Shown here: in pieces, positions 22,198 to 32,532 of the stretch | How the letters are laid out: each line of letters begins with the position of its first letter | How positions within the stretch are numbered: the stretch's first letter is position 1 | Assembly: GCA_963556145.1 (NCBI GenBank) | Contig: OY744471.1 | Coordinates: forward strand, 3,155,590 to 3,219,589 | Direction: 5' to 3' | DNA from: Hygrocybe punicea | Taxonomy: Eukaryota; Basidiomycota; Agaricomycetes; Agaricales; Hygrophoraceae | Length of the DNA: 64,000 bases | Made by a program: the position numbers and the translations under genes | Notes under the pieces: model-generated | What the model was told of the DNA's origin: nothing | Database searches by the model: none | The model's input: only the letters and a program-made list of their open reading frames with translations

Positions 22198-23521
22198 ATG
22201 GTCAACTTCACCATATTCGCCGGGGGGTACACTTCCTTCATTGCTTCCTACCTCTTTAATTCGGACGCGTCGACCCTCACCCTTCTAAATCAAACAACTT
22301 CTGGCGAGAACCCGTCATGGATCATCTCCCATCCTACCAACTCAAGTATTCTCTAGTATGTCTTTCTTCTCATTTCGCATACTTTGAATATGCTTGACGT
22401 TCCGCGTGGTAGTGCCACAAATGAAATACCGACCGGTGCCCTGCAGTCATTTGTTGTTTCGCCCTGTGGTGCAATGGCTGGCCCAATCGACCAAGCATCC
22501 TCCGGCGGGAATGGTCCTGCTTTCTGCGCTCCTGTGACAGACACGCAAGTCGCTGTCTTGAATGTAAACTACCATATCGCTCTTCGTACTTTGTCGACTG
22601 ATTTGTGTGGCAATGACACAGTTTGGCTCCGGCGACGGTCTCATCATCCCAACGACAGAAGACCCAGATCATTTCACCCAATCCGCCCCACTTATCACTT
22701 TTCCTCCACCGCCGGGCGGTGTCTCTCATCCTCATATGGCTCTGCCGTTCGGCAATGAGGTTTTCGTGGCCGATCTAGTCAGTTTTTTCCTCGTCCGATT
22801 GAGTGTATGTTCGTCGGGGGTGCTCAATTGGGTTTCTTATCTCGCATAGGGAGCAGATCAGATTTGGCGGCTGGGAGAACAATCACCAGGAAATTATGAG
22901 ATCCATGGCTCCATCCCTCAGCCAACTGGTAGCGGTCCGAGACACATGGCCATCAGAGGTATATATTTATAATTCACCCTCTCTCACCTTGTACCTTCTC
23001 ACCGGGTTCATCCAGATAACTTCCTCTATGTCATACACGAAAAATCCTCGACTCTGAGTGTCCAAGAAATCCCTGCGGCTCCGAATGGCACTGCGACAGC
23101 CGTCATCGCTGAGGTGACCACCTTCCCATCTCCATTCCCGGGCGCCATCTTCGCTGCAGCCGAGATCCTCATCCCAGACCCTACTCCCGACTTCCCCATT
23201 CCTTACATCTACGTTTCCAACCGTAACATCGGTACTCCCGATTCCCGGGGGGATACCATCGCTATTTTCCAACACGTAGAAGCGACCACTTCGAGCCCCG
23301 GTGCCTTGGTTGAAGTGGCGCAGGTGTTCACGCAGCTGGACCAAGTGAGGGGTATGGAGTTCGGGAGAGCCGATAATGGTGGAGTAGAATTTTTGGTCGC
23401 CAGTGGCTTTGCCGGCACGGGTGGGGTGGTTGTGTTCAGAAGAGTGAATGGTGGTGCAGGCTTGGAAGAGGTGGCGAGGAATACCGACATCCCAACCCGA
23501 ACGAGCTTCGTGTGGCTATGA
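22198..23521 (+). CDS. Lactonase-fold (seven-bladed propeller) protein
   Basis: Five exons (22198-22355, 22413-22563, 22622-22777, 22850-22958, 23016-23521) join in frame to 359 residues. The sequence FTIFAGGYTSFIASYLF, PTNSSILYATNE and SHPHMALPFGNEVFVADLGA is characteristic of the Lactonase family (6-phosphogluconolactonase / carboxy-cis,cis-muconate cyclase-like beta-propellers); the HPHM and DLGAD motifs are the best-conserved blades. The exact substrate cannot be read from sequence. Introns are 57, 58, 72 and 57 nt with GTATGT, GTAAAC, GTCAGT and GTATAT donors. There is no clear signal peptide. The stop is followed by an A/T-rich 3' flank. Confidence 0.85.
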
Positions 23522-24479
23522 AACGACATGGGGTTATATAGACTGCAGCACGTTGCATTCAACACCGAGTAGTGCACTTGGTAGCGGACGAATAGATATA
23601 TAATATTGTATTCATATACTTGACAAGGCCCAACATTAGTGCAAGATTCCCAAGATTTCATTCTCGCTAGTAAGAGCTTGTGAAGGCGATCTGGAAATTA
23701 TATAATTGAGAATGATGTTCAAATACTGGGGCCTTATAAGGTAGTGCTGCTAACTTTTATTCACTGATCAGTAGATTCCTGACCAGCTGAGTTGAAGCAA
23801 CACTAGTCTACACTGTCACTCACCATCATAACTGGAGTCCATCACAAGGAGTGGTTCAAGTGCAAATCTACCTAGGTCACTCATTTCATCCCAACTCCGA
23901 TCACATACACGAACTCTTCAAGAAGAACTTTTGCTTTCAGTTAATGACCCAACTAGTCATGTGCATGGGTATTGAAACCTGCACAGGTCACAGGTATGGG
24001 TCCACGCAGGTATGGGTACTGGTAGCCAAATCGGGACCCATGATTTACCCATACCCATGCCATGGGTCTATGGGTTTTTCACCAGTAGTGTCATGATTTC
24101 ATGACATGCAACTTGACCTCGACTACGTGGCAACAGAAAGACCAAATGAAAACCAGGAGATGAACAGAGCAGCAGGGAGTGGTGCACACTGCTAGTGTTG
24201 CCATGGCTCAGCTCCAAAGCTGTTAGCCATTGAGCCAAACTGGAGTTTAGCTGAGCCAAGCCATCGGACCAGCTAACGGCTTGGCAGGCTCGGCTTTGCT
24301 GTTAAGCCATTTTTGGATGGCTCCGAATGGCTCGAACCAATGAATATGTCCAAATTAGGCAATCAAACGACATGTCTTGTTTGTCTCATCATCTCCCTCC
24401 CTCTTTGCCAGCAGTGCCATCCTTAAGCCTGTGGATTTGAAATCCTGGGCTCATATTATTCTCTTGTCTCTCCACTTCC
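23522..24479. other. Repeat-rich gap
   Basis: 23,955-24,075 is a run of GGGTA/TACCC units in both orientations (MITE-like). At 24193 TAGTGTTGCC opens a stretch of GGCTC/GAGCC repeats (to about 24,345) like the end of another TAGTGTTG-family hAT element; its other end is not visible, so it is truncated. Confidence 0.4.
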
Positions 24480-26225
24480 TTCTGTCTCAAATCTTTCCAC
24501 CGCATTTGTCGATATCCAACAGCAATCTTATGTCCCTGCCCTCAAAGTCACCTGGGCTCATGATGTCCTCTTTCTTGTTGATTGCCTACAGCAAAAAAAC
24601 TCCCCAGACAACCTAATTGGCCCCGCTTACATCCCTGATCCGCAGCTTGCCCGTCTCGTCCAGATCACAATGCCCCTCGTCCTCAACATCACAAACCTTC
24701 CACCCCTCCCAAATACAATCCCCCATCACGTAGCAGAGGCTATTTACCTCAAGGCAACATTTGCTTAAGGCTGAACACAGGTCCGGGTCACCTGCAGGTT
24801 ACCTACAGGTTGATCCGTGGGAAAACCCACAGGTCAGGTCACAAATTGGGAGATATCAGCACAGGTCAATACCTGTGCAGATCCAGGTTTAGGATTTAGA
24901 ATGCCACAGGTACCTGGGATCTGTATTATGTACTGTATATAGAGTCTATTTAGTGAATCAAGGTCAGTTTGCAAAGGTTTGAACATCTTCAAACTCAGCC
25001 AGCTGACACAATACTTTCTTGATAATATTATAGCAATAGAAGTGACAACAACCATGATGACCACCACCACAGCAACAACAACAATTCATATGGGTTCTGG
25101 AGTAAGAAAACCAGCCAGAGTAGTGGTGTGCCCACCCTCTGGCTGATAGGTGTTTTGGCTCTTTTATTCAACTGAATCACTCAATATTCTTTATCATAGG
25201 ACTGATAAATCTATAGAGAACCAACAATCCACCCTGATCACTTCTGAGTTGCAGGTGCAATGACCAGTCAAACTGTGTCTGTGACACAGTTTGGCTATAT
25301 CTTCTGTTGCATTTTACCTTGCATGAGCATGATGCCACACATGAATTTACATCTGTGCTGTCAATGTAGGGTGCATGTGCACCTTAATGAGGCACCTGAC
25401 ACTTATCATTCCATCTCTCTTCATATTGCACTGCCTGCCCTGTCTCACTACAATAGCAGTGGGTTACCTGTGGGTTTTACCCACAGGTCTGGGTCTCAGA
25501 GTACCAAATACCTGGCAGATCCAGGTATGGATATCTGGGATTAGAATACCTGCAGGTACAGGTCCAGGTCACCCACAGATCAACCTGTGTTCAGCCCTAC
25601 ATTTGCTGCTGCAGGCACATATCCTGACTTTGTTCAAATCAACTCAAGATCTGCTTTTCGAGACTTTGAGCTCGCTGCTAGATCTGGCTATTCCGCTGCA
25701 TGGTTCAGGCTCAGCAGGGATTATGGAAACGACTTTTCTCATTCTTTGAAACTGGCATTAAGCTGGCTGTAGAAAGCTGCATATATGTATGTTCCCACAC
25801 TTCTCTCCATCCATTTCACCTCTCATTCTTTGCCAGTGCATGGGAATGGCTCACCTCATGGGCCAACTCAGCCTTCCAGCCAGCCCAGAACAAGTGGTCT
25901 CTCTTCTCCATTGTGCTGCAACATTGGCATCCCTTGATGTACCCAACATGCTTATGTCTATGGCCTCCTCCTCTCAAAGTTTGATCATGTCACAATCCCT
26001 CCACACCTATTCAGCCCCCTCAGCCCCATCAGCCCCCCTGGATTTACTACAATTCAAGAATCACACAGGTATATTGAGTGCACAGCCATCCTCAACTCTG
26101 CCCTGACACAGTACAAGCTTGGCTACTCCTATGAATTCACTCAACCCCCTTTCCTTTTGACCCCCTGCTCAGCATGCAGTATCACAGCCTCACTAGCCAG
26201 CAGGGTGAAATCCCCTCCTACAGCA
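24480..26225 (+). pseudogene. SKT5/Chs4-like Sel1-repeat protein, broken
   Basis: Plus-strand pieces read AYIPDPQLARLVQITMPLVL, PHHVAEAIYLKATFA, then after the hAT insertion GTYPDFVQINSRSAFRDFEL, AARSGYSAAWFRLSRDYGND, MGMAHLMGQLSLPASPEQV, LLHCAATLASLDVP, TQYKLGYSYEFTQPPFPFDP and SLTSQQGEI. This order matches the Sel1-repeat region of fungal chitin-synthase regulators (SKT5/Chs4), which bring chitin synthase to the membrane. Frameshifts, an element at 24766-25599 and loss of the end after SQQGEI make it a pseudogene. Removing the element plus one 8-bp duplication rejoins KATFA and the following AGTYP in frame. Confidence 0.65.
24766..25599. mobile_element. Non-autonomous hAT-like element in the SKT5-like gene
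   Basis: An 834-bp element with ends TAAGGCTGAACACAGG and (reverse complement) TAGGGCTGAACACAGG, flanked by a perfect 8-bp duplication CATTTGCT (24758-24765, 25600-25607). Subterminal repeats of ACAGGT/ACCTGT and CCCACAG mark both ends. No transposase. A different hAT family from the TAGTGTTG elements. Confidence 0.85.
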
Positions 26226-26259
26226 ATCTGTCCACCTCGTCCTCCTAAAACGGTGCCAC

Positions 26260-26519
26260 CCTCGTCTTCCCACAGACTGTCCCAGAACTTATGGAAGAGC
26301 TCTTGCATCAGCCTCATGTTGGCTGCTTTGTGGCACACGTCGATGATCACTTCCATGCAAGCAATGGCCAACATCTATGCATACAATCCCAGGATGCTAT
26401 GGGCTGGGTACGGCGCTTGCATTGGCATGACTCTGGTTGCGGTGGTGATCGGTGTGGGTGCGGTGCGGTTGAACGGTGAAGATGCGGGTTCGGGGAGGCT
26501 TCGGAACAATAAAGAAAGA
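26260..26519 (+). pseudogene. C-terminal piece of a membrane protein
   Basis: ELMEELLHQ, then (one-base shift) SLMLAALWHTSMITSMQAMA and ANIYAYNPRMLWAGYGACIG followed by MTLVAVVIGVGAVRLNGED: a transmembrane segment and short tail of the type that ends many Agaricomycete membrane proteins. The upstream part is absent and the sequence switches directly from SKT5-like, so this is a joined fragment. Confidence 0.4.
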
Positions 26520-27162
26520 TGATCCTAACCAAGGGGTGTCAGCGTAGAAGTGACGGTGGATAAGTCAGTGTTGGGGATAGTAGTAAAGGAAATGGAAATG
26601 GAAGTAAAATATAATGCTGCCATGTAAAACTGAACAAATAACGATGAATCCGGCGATGAACGGACTGAAAACAGATGAATAACAAGGAACCCGACAATGC
26701 CGACAATGTCGGGTATGGCGGGTCGGGTCGGGTCGGGTCGGGTCGGGTCGGGTCGGAAACGATGAACAAGTAGAGGAACAATGATAAGGACGACGAAGGG
26801 AACTATAAAAATCTAAGGGTCTACGAGGACGAGCATTTGAAATGATTAAAATGATTCTGACTATGAGGGAAATGGGGACTAATGGTATCTCTCTTTTTTT
26901 TGCATGGTCGTCGGGGACCGTTTTTATAGTACATGTGTGTGTAGCTACTTTCGGACATGTCTACTTCAGCCGATAGAAACTACAAAGAAAAGCTGGAATG
27001 GGGATGTGGAAAGGGGGGTTGCAATGCGACGAAGACAGGAAAATGGAGGGGAAAACGAATACCCAAGGAAAAGATCTAAACTGTCCTACATATCTCCGAA
27101 AGGACAACGGGATGCATAAATATGGTAAGTCCGAAGTCGGGGATTGACTCCGATGAGATCCA
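26520..27162. other. Intergenic with GGTCG microsatellite
   Basis: Holds seven tandem GGTCG units at 26721-26755. No gene recognised. Confidence 0.6.
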
Positions 27163-27459
27163 TCTTCTACAGTGGTCCCTGTGGTTTTAGTTAACTCAAC
27201 CCCAGTTAGGGTACAAAAGTTAGGTGTACTATCTGCACTAGTAGCTGGAGCTTAAGTTAAACTCCCAGACAGTGCCTGCTGTGATACATTTAAACTTGGC
27301 ATAGCAATTAGTGGTAGGTTCAGTTAAACTTGAGGCAGGAGTGCTAAGGCCTTCAGTTCACTGTATAGCTCAGTTAAACCCAACCCAGTTGTTACTGTGA
27401 GCTTAGTTCAACTGTGCACACTATTTACTGCACTGGCAGTTAAACTGAAAGCAGTACTT

Positions 27460-28305
27460 GCTGGATGTCTAGTTTAACTCAGAGCAGTTGCTACTGATTG
27501 CTCAGTTTAACCAGATACAGCACTTGCTGGACATCCAGTTTAACTCATAGCAGTAGCTGCTGGATGGTCAGTTTAACCAGGTGCAGCACTTGCTGCACCT
27601 CCAGTTTAACTCGGAGCAGTAGCTACTGTACCTCCAGTTTAACCAGGTGCAGCATTTGCTGTACCATCGGTTTAACTTGGAGCACTAGCTACTGGATGGT
27701 CAGTTTAACCAGGTGCAGCACTTACTGTACCTCCAGTTTAACCAGGTGCAGCATTTGCTGTACCATCGGTTTAACTCGGAGCACTAGCTACTGGATGGTC
27801 AGTTTAACCAGGTGCAGCACTTGCTGCACCTCCAGTTTAACTCGGAGCAGCAGCTACTGTACCTCCAGTTTAACCAGGTGCAGCATTTGCTGTACCATCG
27901 GTTTAACTCGGAGCACTAGCTACTGGATGGTCAGTTTAACCAGGTGCAGCACTTGCTGCACCTCCAGTTTAACTTGGAGCAGTAGCTACTGTACCTCCAG
28001 TTTAACCAGGTGCAGCACTTGCTGTACCCTCAGTTTAACCAGGTGCAGCACTTGCTGCACCTCCAGTTTAACTTGGAGCAGTAGCTACTGTACCTCCAGT
28101 TTAACCAGGTGCAGCATTTGCTGTACCATCGGTTTAACTCAGAGCACTAGCTACTGGATGGTCAGTTTAACCAGGTGCAGCACTTGCTGCACCTCCAGTT
28201 TAACTCAGAGCGGCAGCTACTGTACCTCCAGTTTAACCAGGTGCAGCAGTTGCTGGACCCCCAGTTTAACTCAGAGCAGTAGCCACTGGATGGTCAGTTT
28301 CTTTT
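27460..28305. repeat. Left arm array of 33-bp repeats
   Basis: About 26 units alternating CCAGTTTAACTCGGAGCAG.. and CAGTTTAACCAGGTGCAGC.., each with the core AGTTTAAC. A 33-bp period is divisible by three, so a 276-codon repetitive frame (27498-28328) stays open; it is a by-product. Confidence 0.85.
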
Positions 28306-28570
28306 GGCAGTTGCCAGGGGCATTGTAATATAATTTGAAATGCAGTTATTAAAAGTACACAGAATAGCAAAATTACAAATTAATTCTTTTGAAAATGCAA
28401 AATATCTCAGTTTTACCATCAGCCATTACAGGAGCTACTTATATGCCAAAATCAGAACTTACCCCACTTGAAATATTGTGCTTTTTTTGTTTAATATTAC
28501 TCAATTGTAAATAAATACATACCTCATATGAATAACAATACCTCAATATTGCTTAGAATGACAATATAAA

Positions 28571-29179
28571 TTAAATAATTATTTTATCTAAATACATAAT
28601 TAAATAATTAAATATGGCTGGTGGTGGTGGGAGGAGGCAGAGGCTGGGGGTGGTGAGAGGAGGGAGGCAGGGTGAGAGAAGGGAGTGGGAGGTGGGAGGT
28701 GGTGGGAGGGGTGAGAGTGGGAGAAGGAGTGGGAGAAGGGAGTGGGAGAGGGACGGGCAGCAGGGAGAGGGAGAGGAGGAGAGAGAGGAGGGGGGTGGCA
28801 TGTACATACCTCCGTCGTCCTCGTCATCTACGTCTCCGTCGTCGTCCCTGTCCCCATCTCCATCCTCATCTTTGTCTTTGTCTTTGTCTTTGTCTTTGTC
28901 CCTGTTGTTGTTGTTGTTGTTGTCCCCCATTCTTGTCGTCGTCCCGTCGTCGTAATCCGTCGTCGTTCCCTTCGTCGTCGTCCCCTGGCTGGTCGTCGTC
29001 GTCTCCGTCGTCCTGTCATCCCATGGCTGGCCGTCTCTGTCCTCATCGTCCCCTGGCGGGCCGTCTGTGTCCTCATCGTTGCCGTCTGGCGTGTCCTCGT
29101 CGTTGCCGTCTGGCGCCTTCCCCAGCGTCGCGGGCCCATTTCCGCTATCCTCACCGGGACCGTTGTTGTCCGCGCCCAT
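28571..29179 (-). other. Low-complexity 202-codon frame in the foldback core
   Basis: Asp/Asn/Thr-rich first half (DKDKDKDKDKDED) and Pro/Ser/Leu-rich second half, encoded by GTCGTC/TTTGTC and GGGAG repeats. It may be a by-product of simple sequence rather than a gene; no domain seen. 28,323-28,610 and 29,320-30,040 on either side are AT-rich with nothing recognised. Confidence 0.2.
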
Positions 29180-30044
29180 TGGGTTTGCTCAGGTGGCCGT
29201 GGCGTTCTTGTCTGGGTTGGGTAGGTTGGTGGGTGTTCACGTTCGCCTGCGTTTGGCACGGGGTAACTACACAAAATGTAACATCACTTAGCAAAAAAAA
29301 AAAAAAGATTGAAAAATAAAATACAACCTTGGGTGCTCTTCTGCACCTGTTTCACGTCGTTGAAAACGATGAGTCGAGGCTTCAACTCGCGCGGGAAAGC
29401 CAACCGGCAGTTGCCGATTTCCTAAATGGGGTTGAGTTGCTAAATATGGAACTATGCCTGGAACATTTTGAATATTCTGGCATGCACAATAATGCATATA
29501 TAAACAAAGTAAGACTCTCCAGAGATACAAGTGTAGAATACCTACTCCTAGATTAATTTGTGTATTTTATTTGAGTCTACATACAGAGATATTCACAATG
29601 TCTGGTATTCCTCTGCCAAAATTGGACCCTTAATCACCCAACTTTGCAAGTACAGATCTCAAAAATCCAAGTTTAATTCTAGGAGTACTAAGTAGATGCT
29701 ATATTGTATTGAAGATCAGTGCCTGGTTGTTGGTGGTGCAGGATATGTGTTGTAGCCAAAATGTAACAAATTCGTGACCTTGATACAGTTATACTGATTG
29801 CAAGTTAAAATACAGCAAAACATTTGCAATGACCATCTGAACAGTTGTCCAGGATATTTCATGCTTACTGTGCTTCAGACACATCTAACACAAGATTCTA
29901 TTGATTTATTCACAGTGAACATGGACACAGTACATGTAATTGAGGAGTCAAACCATTAGCACAACAACAATGTAGAGTGGTAGGAAATAAAGGAAAAATT
30001 TGGATTGAGAAAATTGATTAGCTAGTATACTTGTATTTTCACAA

Positions 30045-30204
30045 GTTCAGTTCAGGTTCAGCCTGGCCTGAACCTGAACTGAACCTATCTGAACCTGAAC
30101 CAAAGGTTCAGTTCAAGGTTCAGCATATGAGCTGAACCGAACCTCAGGTTCAGTTCAAGGTTCAGATTTTTTTGGCCTGAACCGAACCGAACCGAACCTG
30201 ACCA
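30045..30204. repeat. GGTTCAG/CTGAACC inverted-repeat cluster
   Basis: Dense GGTTCAG and CTGAACC units in both orientations, ending CATCACTAG, resembling subterminal sequence of the hAT-like elements elsewhere in the window. It sits directly before the right arm array. Confidence 0.5.
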
Positions 30205-30761
30205 TCACTAGCTGCACCTGGTTAAACTGACCATCCAGTAGCTAGTGCTCCGAGTTAAACCGATGGTACAGCAAATGCTGCACCTGGTTAAACTGGAGGT
30301 ACAGTAGCTACTGCTCCGAGTTAAACTGGAGGTGCAGCAAGTGCTGCACCTGGTTAAACTGACCATCCAGCAGCTACTGCTATGAGTTAAACTGGATGTC
30401 CAGCAAGTGCTGTATCTGGTTAAACTGAGCAATCAGTAGCAACTGCTCTGAGTTAAACTAGACATCCAGCAAGTACTGCTTTCAGTTTAACTGCCAGTGC
30501 AGTAAATAGTGTGCACAGTTGAACTAAGCTCACAGTAACAACTGGGTTGGGTTTAACTGAGCTATACAGTGAACTGAAGGCCTTAGCACTCCTGCCTCAA
30601 GTTTAACTGAACCTACCACTAATTGCTATGCCGAGTTTAACTGTATCACAGCAGGCACTGTCTGGGAGTTTAACTTAAGCCCCAGCTACTAGTGCAGATA
30701 GTACACCTAACTTTTGTACCTTAACTGGGGTTGAGTTTAACTAAAACCCCCTGGACTATTG
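30205..30761. repeat. Right arm of the foldback element
   Basis: Reverse complement of the outer left arm with fewer 33-bp units; about 95% identical where aligned by eye. Confidence 0.8.
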
Positions 30762-30818
30762 TCTTCTAGAATTGGAACTCCGAGGTGTTTGAGGCTGCCG
30801 GATTTGGTCCAAAAGTGG

Positions 30819-31629
30819 TGTAGAGGGTCCTCGACCCTCTGAGGCTGTAACATCGATATCTCGCGAATCCGCTCGAACCCAACGTCTCTAGCAATCTACG
30901 CTCGAACCCGACGCAACCCGACGCAACCCGACGCAACCCGACGCAACCTGATGCATACCAACTAGCACGGCCGCTCACGTACCTGGTCGGTCCATCTCCT
31001 AAACTCACGGAACTTCAAATATCAAAGATAGATCTCATCGGACTGGGATCCTGATATTGGACTTGCCTTATGCGCACCTAGCGTCTCCCTTATGGAGATA
31101 CAGTAAAGTATATTACATCTTTTACGGTTTTTTATATCTTCCACCCATTTTCCCTGTCATGGTCGCCTCGCAACCCTCTTCCTACTTGTCCATTTTTATT
31201 CTCCTTTGTTTTCTCTCATCGGCTGAGGACTCTCATCCGAATCTAGGTACAGAAATTTGTAGTATAAAAATGGTGCCCAAGCGCCGTCTCAAAAAAAAAC
31301 CAGTTCCCCCATTTCCTCTCTCTGAGAATTAGTCTCTCAGTAAAATCCATCGCACACATTGCTCGTCGGATTCCTCGACGCTCTCCCTGTCATTCTACCG
31401 CCTCTATCTCTATGTCCCTCGTCACCCGACACCCGACCCGCCGTACCCGACATTGTCAGCTTCATCGGCTTCGACCGGTCTCGATAGATTTCAGTAGTTT
31501 ACTCGGTGGCTTCTTACCATTTATATCTTATCATTTTACTGAAGCTTGTTAGACTATTCCTTGTCACTTCTACGCTGACACCACAGGTTAGAATCTTTAT
31601 TCCGCAGCCACCCCGACCTCGCCTTTACA
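30819..31629 (+). repeat. Gypsy 5' LTR, 811 bp
   Basis: TG..CA ends. Differs from the 3' LTR by scattered substitutions and by extra tandem CGACGCAACC units (30909-30950), indicating an old insertion or two different parents. Confidence 0.85.
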
Positions 31630-31631
31630 TC

Positions 31632-31648
31632 TGGAGCTCACTGCGAGG
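31632..31648 (+). other. Candidate primer-binding site
   Basis: TGGAGCTCACTGCGAGG starts two bases after the LTR and begins TGG, the complement of a tRNA CCA end. The primer tRNA was not identified. Confidence 0.5.
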
Positions 31649-32532
31649 AATAGTCTAGCACCACCATAGCTTCCTCTTCCCGTATCCCTCCCTCTGACCG
31701 TCATCTTCGAGATCTTCCTCGAAGAACTCTTCAACAAGAACTCTCTTTAGCCGCCTTCGACCCGACAATCGACGACGACTTCTTCCAGCTAGTACCCGAC
31801 CACCTCGCTCGACATAACAATCTTCCGCTTGTCTCAGGGTCAAGCACCCCTTTATATCTATCATCTGACAGTCTCGAATCGGTTGATATACCGATAATTA
31901 CCATAACACCCGACTCATCCGATCTCAGTTTGACACCTGCATCGCCTACGTCCCCGACTTCGACCTCGTTAGAACCCCTGTCCACGTCTTCGCTCTCGAC
32001 ATCGAAAACTCCATCATCGTCATTGTCCCCGTCTTCGTCTTCGTCCACACCATCATTGTCCACGTTACCTGACCCGCTCATCGTACACCCAACAACCGCT
32101 TCATCCACATCTCAGCGCCTTCCACCCACAATGACTTCGACCGCCAGATCCTCGACTGCTACCATTCCCCATGTTACTCCTCGACAGATGCCCACTCGCG
32201 GTCACTCCACGGCCCCGACCTTCGACGGGAACAGGCTCAATTTAAACCGCTTCTTCGAAGAAGTCGAGATACTTGCTGCCGATGCCACTCTCGACGACGC
32301 AGGACGCATTAAGCATAGTCTGCGCTATGCGTCGCTTAGCAACTACGAGCTTTGGGCGAGTTTACCTAGCGCGACTGGCGTCGATTATGCCGCATTCAAA
32401 AGGAGCGTACTCGTGCTATACCCGGGCACGGAAGACGATCACTGGTACACTATGGCGGATCTCGACCGTCTTACGCACACCCAAACCGCTTACGGTATCC
32501 GTACCCATGCTGAACTTGGCGAATATTACCGC

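Larger units (their letters stand above)
27170..30761. mobile_element. Foldback-type DNA transposon with long repeat-array arms
   Basis: Ends CAGTGGTCC and (reverse complement) CAATAGTCC, with a 7-bp direct repeat TCTTCTA outside (27163-27169, 30762-30768). From the ends inward both arms match for several hundred bp (e.g. GTACAAAAGTTAGGTGTAC, CTAAGGCCTTCAGTTCACTG), then become arrays of 33-bp units. The left arm is about 1.14 kb, the right about 0.56 kb, so the copy numbers differ. The core has no transposase domain. Long inverted arms made of tandem repeats and a 7-bp duplication recall foldback/Galileo-like elements, but the superfamily is not settled; a hAT (8-bp) assignment needs one mismatch. 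Confidence 0.75.

Noticed and set aside
23743..23803. Tiny MITE TAGTGCTGC..GCAACACTA
   Set aside because: Ends are suggestive, but flanking 8-mers do not match and the inside is not palindromic.
27498..28328. 276-codon Ser/Thr/Cys-rich repetitive ORF
   Set aside because: The 33-bp unit is a multiple of three, so the frame stays open by arithmetic; the array is the inverted arm of a transposon.
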